From Henriciella sp. AS95 (GTDB taxonomy: Bacteria > Pseudomonadota > Alphaproteobacteria > Caulobacterales > Hyphomonadaceae): a stretch of 64,000 nucleotides of DNA. Below the pieces are notes generated by a model that saw only the letters and a list, made by a program, of their open reading frames with translations, ran no database searches and was not told where the DNA came from. Location: contig NZ_JBBMQM010000001.1 of assembly GCF_038900055.1 (NCBI RefSeq), forward strand, positions 1,674,001 through 1,738,000, given 5' to 3'. Position numbers and translations under genes: made by a program. Each line of letters starts with the position of its first letter. Within the stretch, counting starts at the first letter, position 1. Shown piece by piece: positions 44,919-53,281 of this stretch.

Positions 44919-45222
44919 CGTCATGCCTCGACAGCCCGTATCGCTTGACGGTCAAGTTCTGTCGCTGGACGAGGCGATTGCACTTCTGGAGTCCGGCAAG
45001 GCCGACACATCCATCCGGATCGACTTTGGCGGCGGCGTCATTGGACAGCCCGAAGATCAAAGCGATCTAGACGGCCTGCTACAGCGGGCTCGCGGCGTCC
45101 GCCTGATCAAGATGATCGCTGACGGTGACGCCATCGAAAGTGCGCAGCACCTGCGTTCTGGCAAGCCAGCCTTGCATCCGCTTGTGGAAGAGATACTGGA
45201 CGCGCTCAGGCAGTCCGACTAA
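44911..45222 (+). CDS. Small protein coupled to flbT, unknown
   Basis: 103 residues, soluble, no signal or membrane segment. Seen: VSLDGQVLSLDEAIALLESG, an acidic FGGGVIGQPEDQSDLDGLL and a helical C-terminus HPLVEEILDALRQSD. The ATG at 44911 sits inside the end of flbT (8-bp overlap), so it is translated from the same message and may share the flagellar regulatory role. No family recognised. marC follows after 10 bp. Confidence 0.7.
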   Translation: MNSVMPRQPVSLDGQVLSLDEAIALLESGKADTSIRIDFGGGVIGQPEDQSDLDGLLQRARGVRLIKMIADGDAIESAQHLRSGKPALHPLVEEILDALRQSD

Positions 45223-45232
45223 GGCGCGGGCC

Positions 45233-45886
45233 ATGACCGGCGACCTTTTTTCCATTTTCACCGCATCTTTTGTCACATTCTTCGTTCTGATCGATGCGCT
45301 TGGCGTTGCGCCAATCTTCGCGTCCCTCACGGCGCGCGGCAACGCTGCCTATCGCCGCCGTATGGCTGTGCGATCGATCTTTGTCGCAACCTTGATCATT
45401 TTCGGCTTCGCTTTCTTCGGCGCGTGGTTGCTGGACCAGCTGCACATAACAATCGACGCCTTTCGTGCGGCTGGCGGCGTATTGTTGTTCCTCATCGCGC
45501 TCGACATGGTTTTCGAAAAGCGCACAGAGCGCCGCGAATCCCGCGCGGATGAATATCTGGAGGAGCATGAAGAGCCCGACGATGTCTCGGTGTTTCCGAT
45601 CGGCATTCCCATGCTTGCCGGGCCGGGGTCCATCGCAACAGCCATGCTTTTCATGACACAGGCGGTTGAGTGGAGCCACAAAGCCATGGTGCTTTCAGCG
45701 ATTGCCCTGAACATGTTGGTCTGCCTGGTCGTTTTCCTGCTTGCGACGCCATTGGTCCGCGCGATGGGCGAGAGCGTCGCTGGTGCCATCACGCGAATTT
45801 TCGGTGTTATTCTGGCCGCACTGTCGACTCAGCTGATCATTGACGGGATTATCGGCGCGTTCGGAATTTCCGTTCCGGCAGGCTAG
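45233..45886 (+). CDS. MarC-family integral membrane protein
   Basis: 217 residues with six predicted membrane helices, from FSIFTASFVTFFVLIDALGV to IFGVILAALSTQLIIDGI. The conserved DALGVAPIFASLT, GIPMLAGPGSIATAML and TRIFGVILAALSTQ identify the MarC (UPF0056) family, whose function is unknown. The internal ATG at 45233 is chosen because it begins the first helix. It ends in a 4-bp overlap with the convergent gene at 45883. Confidence 0.9.
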   Translation: MTGDLFSIFTASFVTFFVLIDALGVAPIFASLTARGNAAYRRRMAVRSIFVATLIIFGFAFFGAWLLDQLHITIDAFRAAGGVLLFLIALDMVFEKRTERRESRADEYLEEHEEPDDVSVFPIGIPMLAGPGSIATAMLFMTQAVEWSHKAMVLSAIALNMLVCLVVFLLATPLVRAMGESVAGAITRIFGVILAALSTQLIIDGIIGAFGISVPAG

Positions 45887-47211
45887 CGTCGGTAATGGCG
45901 CACGGGACGCGCATTGCTGACCGCCGACAGGGCCGTCCAGCCCAGCGCAAGGGCAAGTCCGGCAATCGCCATTAGCTGCAAGGTCAGTTCGATCGACCAT
46001 TTGATGCCAATTTGGGCAAGCCCGATGACCTTCGGACCGATCTGTTTTGTCAGAGCCACGGCCCTGTCGCCGCCAGCTTCGGCGATGAGTTGCAGCTTGC
46101 GCACGTCTTCTGGGGATTCGGCTGTCTCAAGCAGGGTAACGGCGCCGGCCGGACTGGTCAGCGACGAAATCCGCGCGATGGCGCGCAGATCCCGCTGCAG
46201 GCGGTTGAGGCCTTCCTGATCGATGGATGCTTCATAGGCCTGCAGAACCTGGTCTTCGAGCTGGCTCATCGGGGCGACTGCCGACAACGCATTCCTGACA
46301 GCGGCGAGTGTGGTGTCTGCTGGCATGGCGCGCTCTATCCTGCCTTCAAGATATTCTGAATAGTCCACGGTCAGTCTGTTTGCACGACTGGCAGCGCGCA
46401 AGACTGAGGTGGCGGCGGCATAGGTGTCGGCCTGGTCATCTTCACTGACCTTGATGAGGCTGATCGCGCTAAGGCGGAGGAGCAGGCTATTCACCGACTC
46501 GTTGTTGACCCAGCGCTGTGAGCGGCGAACCAGATCAGTTCGGTCGCCAACCATGGAAAATGTAGCGCTGCGCGGCGCATCGGTCAGCGTCGGTTCGGCC
46601 TCTGCTGTTGTGTCAGCCTCGTCCGGGCCATCTGTCACTTCTGCGCCTTCGGGGGCCGCTTCCGTATCGTCTTCAGCAGGCGGAATTTCGGTCTCTTCAC
46701 CGGCGACGACTGGCTGCTCCTCGCCAACCTGGGGGCTCATGTCGACGCGCGGCGGTTCAATCGCTCTCTGATAGCTGGCGCGAACCTCATTGGGCAGGAA
46801 GAGCAGGGCGGCTTTGGTGAGGCGCTGATCCTGCGAGCCTGACTCCTCGGCGTCAGCTGCTGCAAGGATGGCGCGGGAATCATCGCGTTCCAGCATCACA
46901 GGCGCCGCTAGCAGGTAACCGCGTGCAGCCGAGAAGTCGCGCGACCCAAGTTCCCGTGCGATCTGATCGGCCCAAAAGGCGCGGGCGACATTGCCTTTGG
47001 GGACAATGGTCTGGAAGGCAGCATCGATTTCCTTGCGGGTTTCGTTTCGAGCCTGGATATCCGGGACGTCGCCAACGCTTTCAGCGGTATAGGCATTTGT
47101 CAGAACGCGCGTGCCGAGAACGACGAGCAGCAGGAGAAGACTGTTGAATAGCAAGGCCTGACGCCATGTGCCGTTGCGATCTTTATCCCTGCGTTTTCGA
47201 ATTCGGGCCAT
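45883..47211 (-). CDS. Membrane protein of unknown function with acidic linker
   Basis: 442 residues: a basic N-terminus, a transmembrane helix at about 20-38 (LLFNSLLLLLVVLGTRVL), a long helical periplasmic or cytoplasmic region with an acidic Glu/Asp/Pro/Thr-rich linker around residues 165-205, and a second hydrophobic stretch near the C-terminus (LTLQLMAIAGLALALGWTAL). The ATG at 47211 is preferred over one further up. I recognise no domain. It could be a structural or polarity-type membrane protein, but that is a guess. Confidence 0.7.
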   Translation of the reverse strand: MARIRKRRDKDRNGTWRQALLFNSLLLLLVVLGTRVLTNAYTAESVGDVPDIQARNETRKEIDAAFQTIVPKGNVARAFWADQIARELGSRDFSAARGYLLAAPVMLERDDSRAILAAADAEESGSQDQRLTKAALLFLPNEVRASYQRAIEPPRVDMSPQVGEEQPVVAGEETEIPPAEDDTEAAPEGAEVTDGPDEADTTAEAEPTLTDAPRSATFSMVGDRTDLVRRSQRWVNNESVNSLLLRLSAISLIKVSEDDQADTYAAATSVLRAASRANRLTVDYSEYLEGRIERAMPADTTLAAVRNALSAVAPMSQLEDQVLQAYEASIDQEGLNRLQRDLRAIARISSLTSPAGAVTLLETAESPEDVRKLQLIAEAGGDRAVALTKQIGPKVIGLAQIGIKWSIELTLQLMAIAGLALALGWTALSAVSNARPVRHYRR

Positions 47212-47458
47212 ACGGGACCTGGGTTTGAAGCTATACAGCGCGCTCGCGAGCACGGCGATTCTTATACGGCACGGCAGGCCGGTGGATAGCAAGCCTGCGA
47301 ATACATTCCAGCAGCATCAATATGATGAAAGTGTCGGTTTATTGGCCGATTCACGCCGCAATCTTATGAGACACGACCCGGCACGCAAAATGCATTCCGC
47401 AATTGCGCATGACGGCGACACGCAGTATAGGCCCGCCGTGTGAGAGGGAGTAAAGGCT

Positions 47459-47875
47459 ATGTCTGATTCTACGATCGACGACTACGTCCCCAGCGATGAT
47501 GAGGAGTTCATGAACTCCCGTCAGCAGGCGTTTTTCCGCGCTCGCCTGGAGCAATGGAAAACCGATATTCTTAACGGGACGAAATCCACCATCAACAATC
47601 TGCAGGAAGAATCCAGCAACCTTCCTGACCTGGTGGACCGCGCCTCTTCAGAGAGCGACAAGGCGCTTGAACTGCGCACCCGTGACCGCCAGCGCAAGCT
47701 GATCGCCAAGATCGATGCAGCGCTGCGCCGTATCGATGAAGGCACTTATGGCTATTGCGACGAGACCGGAGAGCCGATCAATCTGCGCCGTCTCGAAGCG
47801 CGTCCGACCGCGACGCTGAGCCTGGAGGCACAAGAGCGCCACGAGCGTAAGGAACGCACCGTTCGCGACGATTGA
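47459..47875 (+). CDS. dksA: RNA polymerase-binding regulator DksA, zinc-site variant
   Basis: 138 residues. DksA enters the secondary channel of RNA polymerase and works with ppGpp in the stringent response. Coiled-coil FFRARLEQWKTDILNG and the tip with SSESDKALELRTRDR are followed by the globular domain YGYCDETGEPINLRRLEARP. The four zinc cysteines of E. coli DksA are here Cys, Thr, Ser and Ala, so a zinc finger is not formed; this matches the redox-independent type known from Pseudomonas DksA2. Strong terminator follows. Confidence 0.95.
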   Translation: MSDSTIDDYVPSDDEEFMNSRQQAFFRARLEQWKTDILNGTKSTINNLQEESSNLPDLVDRASSESDKALELRTRDRQRKLIAKIDAALRRIDEGTYGYCDETGEPINLRRLEARPTATLSLEAQERHERKERTVRDD

Positions 47876-47896
47876 ACTTAAGCCTAGCTGAAAATC

Positions 47897-47935
47897 AAAA
47901 CGGCAGGGGTCACGAAGACCTCTGCCGTTTTTTAT
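47897..47935 (+). terminator. Intrinsic terminator after dksA
   Basis: AAAACGGCAGGGGTC pairs with GACCTCTGCCGTTTT (one G-U) around ACGAA and is followed by further T residues. Confidence 0.92.
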
Positions 47936-48131
47936 CACCCAACGCCCGGCGGTTATGTGTGCCGATCCGTTGAGAGCAATGTGCCACGTGAATCCGAATC
48001 AAACCTTATCGGTTCGTTTCTGACAGATTAAACTTGGTGTGGCTTGGTTAACACAATCGGCTGATCGATTAGGGTTTGACCGCAATTTTAATGCGGAAAA
48101 ACTGATTCTGTATGCGACGGACTCCGAAATA

Positions 48132-48148
48132 CTAACGTCTCATTAACC
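48132..48148 (+). promoter_or_regulatory. CtrA-like box before the FliM-like gene
   Basis: CTAA-CGTCTCA-TTAACC fits the TTAA-N7-TTAA CtrA consensus with one mismatch and ends 14 bases before the ATG at 48163. GATTC and GACTC sites lie just upstream (about 48104 and 48119). The rest of the 47876-48162 gap holds the dksA terminator and a lone TTAAC near 48049. Confidence 0.45.
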
Positions 48149-48162
48149 AGCGCGGCACCAGA

Positions 48163-49209
48163 ATGACCATCGAAGCTGACAGGGCAGACATGCAGAACGC
48201 AGTGAAAGACACTTCAGGTGACTGGTCCATGTCTGAACGGCGTGAGCGCGCCGTTATGCGCGACCTGACTGAAGCCTATCGCAAACCACGCCCGGTGGAT
48301 GATGAAGGCTTCAAGCTGCCGACGACACGCGGCATCCTCTCCAAAGCTGAAATCGAAGCTTTGCTGCGTCCAAACCTGCCAAAGATCAATGACAGTGAAG
48401 CCGCGCCTGAAAGCCCTGCACCGGTTAAGTTTGACGCCGATTTCGGTACGCAGCCATCCGGCCCGGACGAAGACGCCCGGCAGATCGCGGCGCGATTGTC
48501 GCTGCTGTTTGGCCATGTCGCCGGGTTGAAGGCCGCGGTTCGAGCTGAAGCCAGCCATCCGGCCTGTTCGCTTGAATCAGAACTCAAAACGCAGGCAGGA
48601 CAGTCTGCTGCCTTTGCCTGCTTTGCGCCCGAAGATGGCGATGTCGCGCATGTCCTGGCGATTCCGGGTCGTTTGGCCGAGCAACTTGTGTCCTTTGCCT
48701 GCGGAGGACGCGGGAGTGCTGATGCAGGCGGCCGGACGCTCAGCGCGATCGATTGTGCGCTTCTGGAGCAGCTTGTCGCGCCGCTCAGCAAGGCCTTTGC
48801 GCCTGATTGCCGCTTGGTCTGCATAGAGACGGATGCTGCTTACACGGCATCAATCGTGGCGGACGATAAAGCCCACCATCGCGCTTTCTCGGTGGAGATG
48901 GAAACGGGGGCCGCCAGCCTCGATCTGTTTTCCATCGCCAAGCTGCGCCTGGCCGGAAAGCCTCAAGTGAATGCACCCGCGAACAAGCCGCCCATGACGG
49001 CTTTGCTGACAGCGAGAATCGCATCGCTCAGCGTGTCTGTCAGCCGACTGGCGCAGATGAAGCCGGGCGACACGTTGCTGCTTGGCCTGCCTGCGGATCA
49101 GCCGGTTGAGCTCCTCTCGGGAGGGCGTGACGGGGTGCCTGCTTTCGAAGGCGAGATCGGCCGCAAAGGTGATCGAATGGCTGTCCGCGTGAGCCGCGCT
49201 CGCAATTAG
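48163..49209 (+). CDS. FliM-like flagellar motor switch protein, divergent
   Basis: 348 residues. An N-terminal FliM-type CheY-binding-like motif ILSKAEIEALLRP lies at about residues 58-70, later than in FliM where it starts the protein. The middle region with LVSFACGGRGSADAGGRTLS and IDCALLEQLVAPL loosely follows the FliM core, and the C-terminus LTARIASLSVSVSRLAQMKP with GDTLLLGLPADQPVELL and FEGEIGRKGDRMAVRV is a SpoA/FliN-like C-ring domain. It could be the main switch protein or a paralogue. Neighbouring flbT and a CtrA-like box support a flagellar role. Confidence 0.6.
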   Translation: MTIEADRADMQNAVKDTSGDWSMSERRERAVMRDLTEAYRKPRPVDDEGFKLPTTRGILSKAEIEALLRPNLPKINDSEAAPESPAPVKFDADFGTQPSGPDEDARQIAARLSLLFGHVAGLKAAVRAEASHPACSLESELKTQAGQSAAFACFAPEDGDVAHVLAIPGRLAEQLVSFACGGRGSADAGGRTLSAIDCALLEQLVAPLSKAFAPDCRLVCIETDAAYTASIVADDKAHHRAFSVEMETGAASLDLFSIAKLRLAGKPQVNAPANKPPMTALLTARIASLSVSVSRLAQMKPGDTLLLGLPADQPVELLSGGRDGVPAFEGEIGRKGDRMAVRVSRARN

Positions 49210-49234
49210 AGCGGGGCGTCACGCGCCTTGGCGA

Positions 49235-50098
49235 CTAGTGGTCGTCGCCTTTCGCTTCCCGCACGACCCGCAGCTCTGCTTCACGTTGCGCCCAAAGCCG
49301 CTTCTGGAAGTTTGTAGAGATGATGTCTGTGATAACCAGAACTCCAACCACCAGGTAGAAGCTGGACTTTGACATCGCATCGATCGGGAATGTGAAGATG
49401 TGCATGTGGGCGAGGTGGGCACCTTCGGTGACCAGCAGCACGCCGACCAGGAACAGGATAAACAGCCCGAGCACTTCGTACATCCGGTTTCGATGCAGGA
49501 AGTCGGCGACATAGTCGGCCATCAGCATCATCGCGATTCCGGAAGCAATGATAGCAACCGTCATGATCGTCACCTGATACCGCGTTTCCGTAACACCATC
49601 GACCGTCTCTTTCACATTCGCGATCGCCATCGCTGACAGGATCGAGTCGAACGAGAAGACGAGGTTCATGGCAACGATCAGCAGGATCGCCTGCGTCACG
49701 GATTTCTTTTTGCCGTCCTTGGAGTGACCGAAGTCATCCACCGTCAGCAAGTGCGTGATTTCCTTGATGGCCGTGTAGATGATGAACCCGCCGCCAATCA
49801 GCGTGACCAAGGATTGCAAGGTGAACTCGCCGTCCAGAACCTTGGGAATCGCGATTGAAAACAGGGGCTCTGCCAGGAGGCCGAAGAGGCTGACGATGAT
49901 CACCAGCAAGACCACTCTGAACAACATGGCGAGGCCGATGCCCCAGCGTCTCACCATCGGAGCTTTGTCACCGACGCGCTTGGACTCGATCGCGATATAG
50001 AGGAGATTGTCGAAGCCGAGGACAGCCTGCAACAAGAGCAGCATCAGGAAAGTGAAAAATCCGCTCAGCGTGAAAAGATCGCCAAATATTTCCGGCAT
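49235..50098 (-). CDS. TerC-family membrane protein
   Basis: 287 residues, about eight or nine transmembrane helices. Acidic intramembrane motifs LLLLQAVLGFDNLLYIAIES and LIVAMNLVFSFDSILSAMAI, each with an Asp-Asn or Asp-Ser pair, are the hallmark of the TerC family, many members of which export manganese or protect metalloproteins during secretion. No tellurite gene cluster is nearby. Single gene, 79 bp beyond the M15 peptidase stop. Confidence 0.92.
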   Translation of the reverse strand: MPEIFGDLFTLSGFFTFLMLLLLQAVLGFDNLLYIAIESKRVGDKAPMVRRWGIGLAMLFRVVLLVIIVSLFGLLAEPLFSIAIPKVLDGEFTLQSLVTLIGGGFIIYTAIKEITHLLTVDDFGHSKDGKKKSVTQAILLIVAMNLVFSFDSILSAMAIANVKETVDGVTETRYQVTIMTVAIIASGIAMMLMADYVADFLHRNRMYEVLGLFILFLVGVLLVTEGAHLAHMHIFTFPIDAMSKSSFYLVVGVLVITDIISTNFQKRLWAQREAELRVVREAKGDDH

Positions 50099-50177
50099 GC
50101 CTGCCCCCTGAGTTCAATTCCATTCGCTATAATTCTTTTGTCGGGACTTGCCCTCACATGCAAGCGGTCAGCTTGGT

Positions 50178-51062
50178 CTATCGTCCCCACCGCGCCTTGC
50201 GGCCTCTTCCATCGACGTGAACGAATGGGCCGTGAACGGCATTGGATCCGTAACTACCCAGACCACCAGCGGAAACGTCGCCTTTTGAGAACAACTCATC
50301 GGCATAGTCAAAGAAGAAGTTGGCATCCTCCTTGTTGAGGGCGCCGTCGCGGTTCACGTCATCCATGATGCCATCTTTGGGAGAGACGTCGACATAGACG
50401 TCAGTGGCGTCACCATACATGTGCCGCGACAGCTTCGCCGAACCGATTGCCGTATTGTAGAAGGGGGTGCGGTAGCCGCTCATCACAAAGAACGTGTCAG
50501 CATCGGTGATGCCATCCTCATTGAGAGCCGCGAGCAAATGTTCCAGCCGGTCGAGATTATCGCTCGATATCAGCAGGTATTTAGGCCAGTGATCCGGCTG
50601 CTGCTTGCAGAGAAACTGCCCGATGCGAAAGCTGGGTGAAACATTCACATCACCATAGCCTTCATCGAGCCGGATAAAGCCTTTTGGTTCATTTTCCGGA
50701 TATTGGCCGATGCGATAGCCATTCAGACGCCCATCAGCGTCGATCCTGCTCGACGGTTCCAGGACAAAGAGCGCAAGGTCCGCGACGACATCGCCTGAGC
50801 GGGTTCGAAATTCGAGATCGTAGATGCCTGGTTGGTCTGGTGCTGTCAGGCTGCCATCGCTGTCAACGCTACTGTCGTCCAGGAAGGGCTGAAGCCGGGA
50901 CGCACCGTCATACGAAATCGTATCGCCTGGCATCGCCATGACGTGCCACTGCGAATAGGGTAACGCCTCTCCATTGATCTGGAGAGGCGTCTCCGCTTCA
51001 GTTGCGCCGCCAGCCGCTGCCGCGATCTTCCAAACGGCGGCGAGTACGATCAGTTTCAGCAT
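50178..51062 (-). CDS. M15-type D,D-peptidase-like protein with EF-hand loop
   Basis: 294 residues with an N-terminal hydrophobic signal. The C-terminal half carries zinc-peptidase features of the M15 family: SGYRTPFYNTAIGS, then H214 and D221 in SRHMYGDATDVYVD and a final HGPFVHVDGRGR with His282. Between these ligands is D235-V-N-R-D-G-A-L-N-K-E-D246, a near-perfect 12-residue EF-hand/dockerin-like calcium loop. Likely cleaves D-Ala-containing cross-links or stem peptides in the periplasm. It follows the L,D-transpeptidase gene by three bases, so the pair is one operon. Confidence 0.82.
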   Translation of the reverse strand: MLKLIVLAAVWKIAAAAGGATEAETPLQINGEALPYSQWHVMAMPGDTISYDGASRLQPFLDDSSVDSDGSLTAPDQPGIYDLEFRTRSGDVVADLALFVLEPSSRIDADGRLNGYRIGQYPENEPKGFIRLDEGYGDVNVSPSFRIGQFLCKQQPDHWPKYLLISSDNLDRLEHLLAALNEDGITDADTFFVMSGYRTPFYNTAIGSAKLSRHMYGDATDVYVDVSPKDGIMDDVNRDGALNKEDANFFFDYADELFSKGDVSAGGLGSYGSNAVHGPFVHVDGRGRKARWGR

Positions 51063-51065
51063 CGT

Positions 51066-52892
51066 TTATCCTTGATTGTTCTGAGCGGTCGTAATCGGCT
51101 CTTCGGCTTCGTAAAGAGGCGCAAATTTCTCAACCTGCTTGATGCCTTCCGTGCGATCATAGATGTCGCGCCAGAAATTGACGGTGCCATCATCATTTAC
51201 CGTGACGGTCATATAGGTGATGTGGACAGGGATTCTCGACGCGAACTCGAAGCGTTCATGGAGATTGTCTTCGACGGCGTCCTCGAGAACTTCCGGATTG
51301 GCTTCGGCATCGCCTTCGGCAAGCCATTTCGCCATTTCTGTCGGATTTTCAAGGCGTACGCAGCCAGAGCTGAATGCGCGTTCGGCTTTGTCGAACAGGC
51401 TGACGCTTGGCGTGCCGTGCAGATAAACCGAGTACTGGTTCGGGAACATGATCTTCAGTTCGCCGAGTGCATTGTTCGAACCAGACTGTTGGACCAGGCG
51501 GTATTTCTCGGCTGAAGAGGGGTCATTCCAGTTCACGGAATAGGCGCTGACCTCTTCACCCGTTGCCCGGTCATAGATCTTGAAGTTGCCGCGTTGGGCA
51601 TAGCCTGGATCACGTTGGAGCTTTGGCAGCTTGTCGCGTTTCACGATGCTGACCGGCGCGTACCAGTTTGGATTGGCGACCACATATTCGATCTCGTCAT
51701 TGAAGATCGGCGTCTCACGGCTTTCCATGCCGACAATCGTTTTCATCGCGATTTCACGACGACCGTTCTTCCAGCCTTCCGCTGTATATGACGGGATGTT
51801 GGCCCACACGTATTTTTTATCGACAGCCCCCTGATGGCGCCAGCGATCCAGAGAGTCGGCAATGCGTGCGATCTTGGAGTCGACGCTTTCATTCATCGCC
51901 GCCAGCGTGGACGGTCCGACCACACCGTCTGGCTCGATGCCCTGACGGGTCTGGAATTCTTTCACGGCGTTGACGAGCTTTTCGTCATAGATTTCAGGAT
52001 TGACCTCCTTTTCGACGCTTTCCGCGTCGAGCACGTTCACTTCGGAGGCCGCAGCAACGGGTTCAGCCGGGGCATCCGGATTGGATCCAGCCTTGATCGC
52101 TGACGCAACAAGCGTGATGAGCGAGCGCTCGGAGTCATAGCCTTCAGCAGCAAGCCGCTGCCGGATCGCTGGGATGCGAGCGTCGGTATCACCCGCCTCG
52201 ATAACGTCGCCATCGGGGATCGCAAGCCAACCACCATCGGCTCTAATCTCTCGATACTGGGCGAGTGCATCTATCAGCTTGTTGTACTGTGGGTAATCAG
52301 GCTCATAGGATTCCAGAGCTGATTTCACTTTGCCCTTGCCGGCCTCAATCAGGTTTTCTGGCAGAGCAGAATACGTCGCTGCATCAATCTCGGAGGAGTC
52401 AGCTTCGCCTTCGTCAGTCATGCCGCCGCTTATGGCTGCCGCCATACGAAGCCATGCTGCTGACAGCGCCAGGTCCGCTTCTGCGCGTTCGGCGTCGTCT
52501 TCTGATTCAAAACGCTTGGATATCAGGGTCTGGAGATTGGCATCGAGGACGTCGTTCCTGGTCAGGCCATATTCAAAGAGATTGCGTGAAAAGGACTTCA
52601 GTGCCTTCGCACCGTCTTCCGTCCAGATGGGTTCAAACATGGTCTGGGCATAGGCCCGGCGTGCGCCTTCAATGACGCTGGCATGCACGTCGCTACCCAG
52701 CTCATTTTCGATCCAGTCGTCCATGACGGCCGTCTCAATCGCTCTGGGCAGCGGGGCCTGGACGGAGGCACCGACCATTGCAGCTTGCTCAGCCTTGGCA
52801 ATCGTTGGGACTGTGGGGTCAGTCGCGCTCTGCTGGGCCAGCGCGATCGGCGAAACTGTTGCAATGAGAGCAGTTAGCAGGATCGGTTTCAT
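51066..52892 (-). CDS. L,D-transpeptidase, YcbB-like
   Basis: 608 residues: signal peptide (MKPILLTALIATVSPIALAQ), a YcbB-type N-terminal region, a peptidoglycan-binding domain around VNAVKEFQTRQGIEPDGVVG, and a YkuD catalytic domain with the His/Cys active site YLHGTPSVSLFDKAERAFSS followed by GCVRLENP. It would form 3-3 meso-DAP cross-links. It heads a two-gene unit with the M15 peptidase, and both act on peptide stems. Confidence 0.93.
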   Translation of the reverse strand: MKPILLTALIATVSPIALAQQSATDPTVPTIAKAEQAAMVGASVQAPLPRAIETAVMDDWIENELGSDVHASVIEGARRAYAQTMFEPIWTEDGAKALKSFSRNLFEYGLTRNDVLDANLQTLISKRFESEDDAERAEADLALSAAWLRMAAAISGGMTDEGEADSSEIDAATYSALPENLIEAGKGKVKSALESYEPDYPQYNKLIDALAQYREIRADGGWLAIPDGDVIEAGDTDARIPAIRQRLAAEGYDSERSLITLVASAIKAGSNPDAPAEPVAAASEVNVLDAESVEKEVNPEIYDEKLVNAVKEFQTRQGIEPDGVVGPSTLAAMNESVDSKIARIADSLDRWRHQGAVDKKYVWANIPSYTAEGWKNGRREIAMKTIVGMESRETPIFNDEIEYVVANPNWYAPVSIVKRDKLPKLQRDPGYAQRGNFKIYDRATGEEVSAYSVNWNDPSSAEKYRLVQQSGSNNALGELKIMFPNQYSVYLHGTPSVSLFDKAERAFSSGCVRLENPTEMAKWLAEGDAEANPEVLEDAVEDNLHERFEFASRIPVHITYMTVTVNDDGTVNFWRDIYDRTEGIKQVEKFAPLYEAEEPITTAQNNQG

Positions 52893-53281
52893 GATATCCT
52901 CGAATGACTTTCTGTTGGCACTGAAACGGAGGACACCACCTTCTTGTTCCGCCTGATGCGCTGTAATGGCGGTGATGGCCGACCAGAAAGCCTTGCAGGG
53001 TGGGCAAAATTCAGTGTGCGGATGAGCCCGCCACAGGGAGCTTTCGCGCTGACCGGAGCATGGCGAGCCGCAGGCTAAGGCGCGCAGCTCATGTGAATCC
53101 CTCTGAAATTTTATGGATTCGATTAACAGCGCTTTTGGATTGATTAACCTTTCCGGTCGACAAATGCCTGCAACAAACAGTGATCGAATCCCGGGCGTGC
53201 GCGCGCTTCCGGAGTGGTGTAGAATAAACGAATCGACGCAAACGCAGAACGCTTGAACGCGGCGATAGGAGTAAGGCTTTC
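52893..53281. promoter_or_regulatory. Divergent regulatory gap between L,D-transpeptidase and cckA
   Basis: 389 bp with no convincing gene. It contains TTAAC at 53123 and TTAACC at 53144, 21 bp apart, plus GATTC sites beside them (about 53117 and 53167), consistent with cell-cycle control but not a canonical CtrA box. A GGAGT ribosome site precedes the cckA ATG. Nothing else recognisable. Confidence 0.35.
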
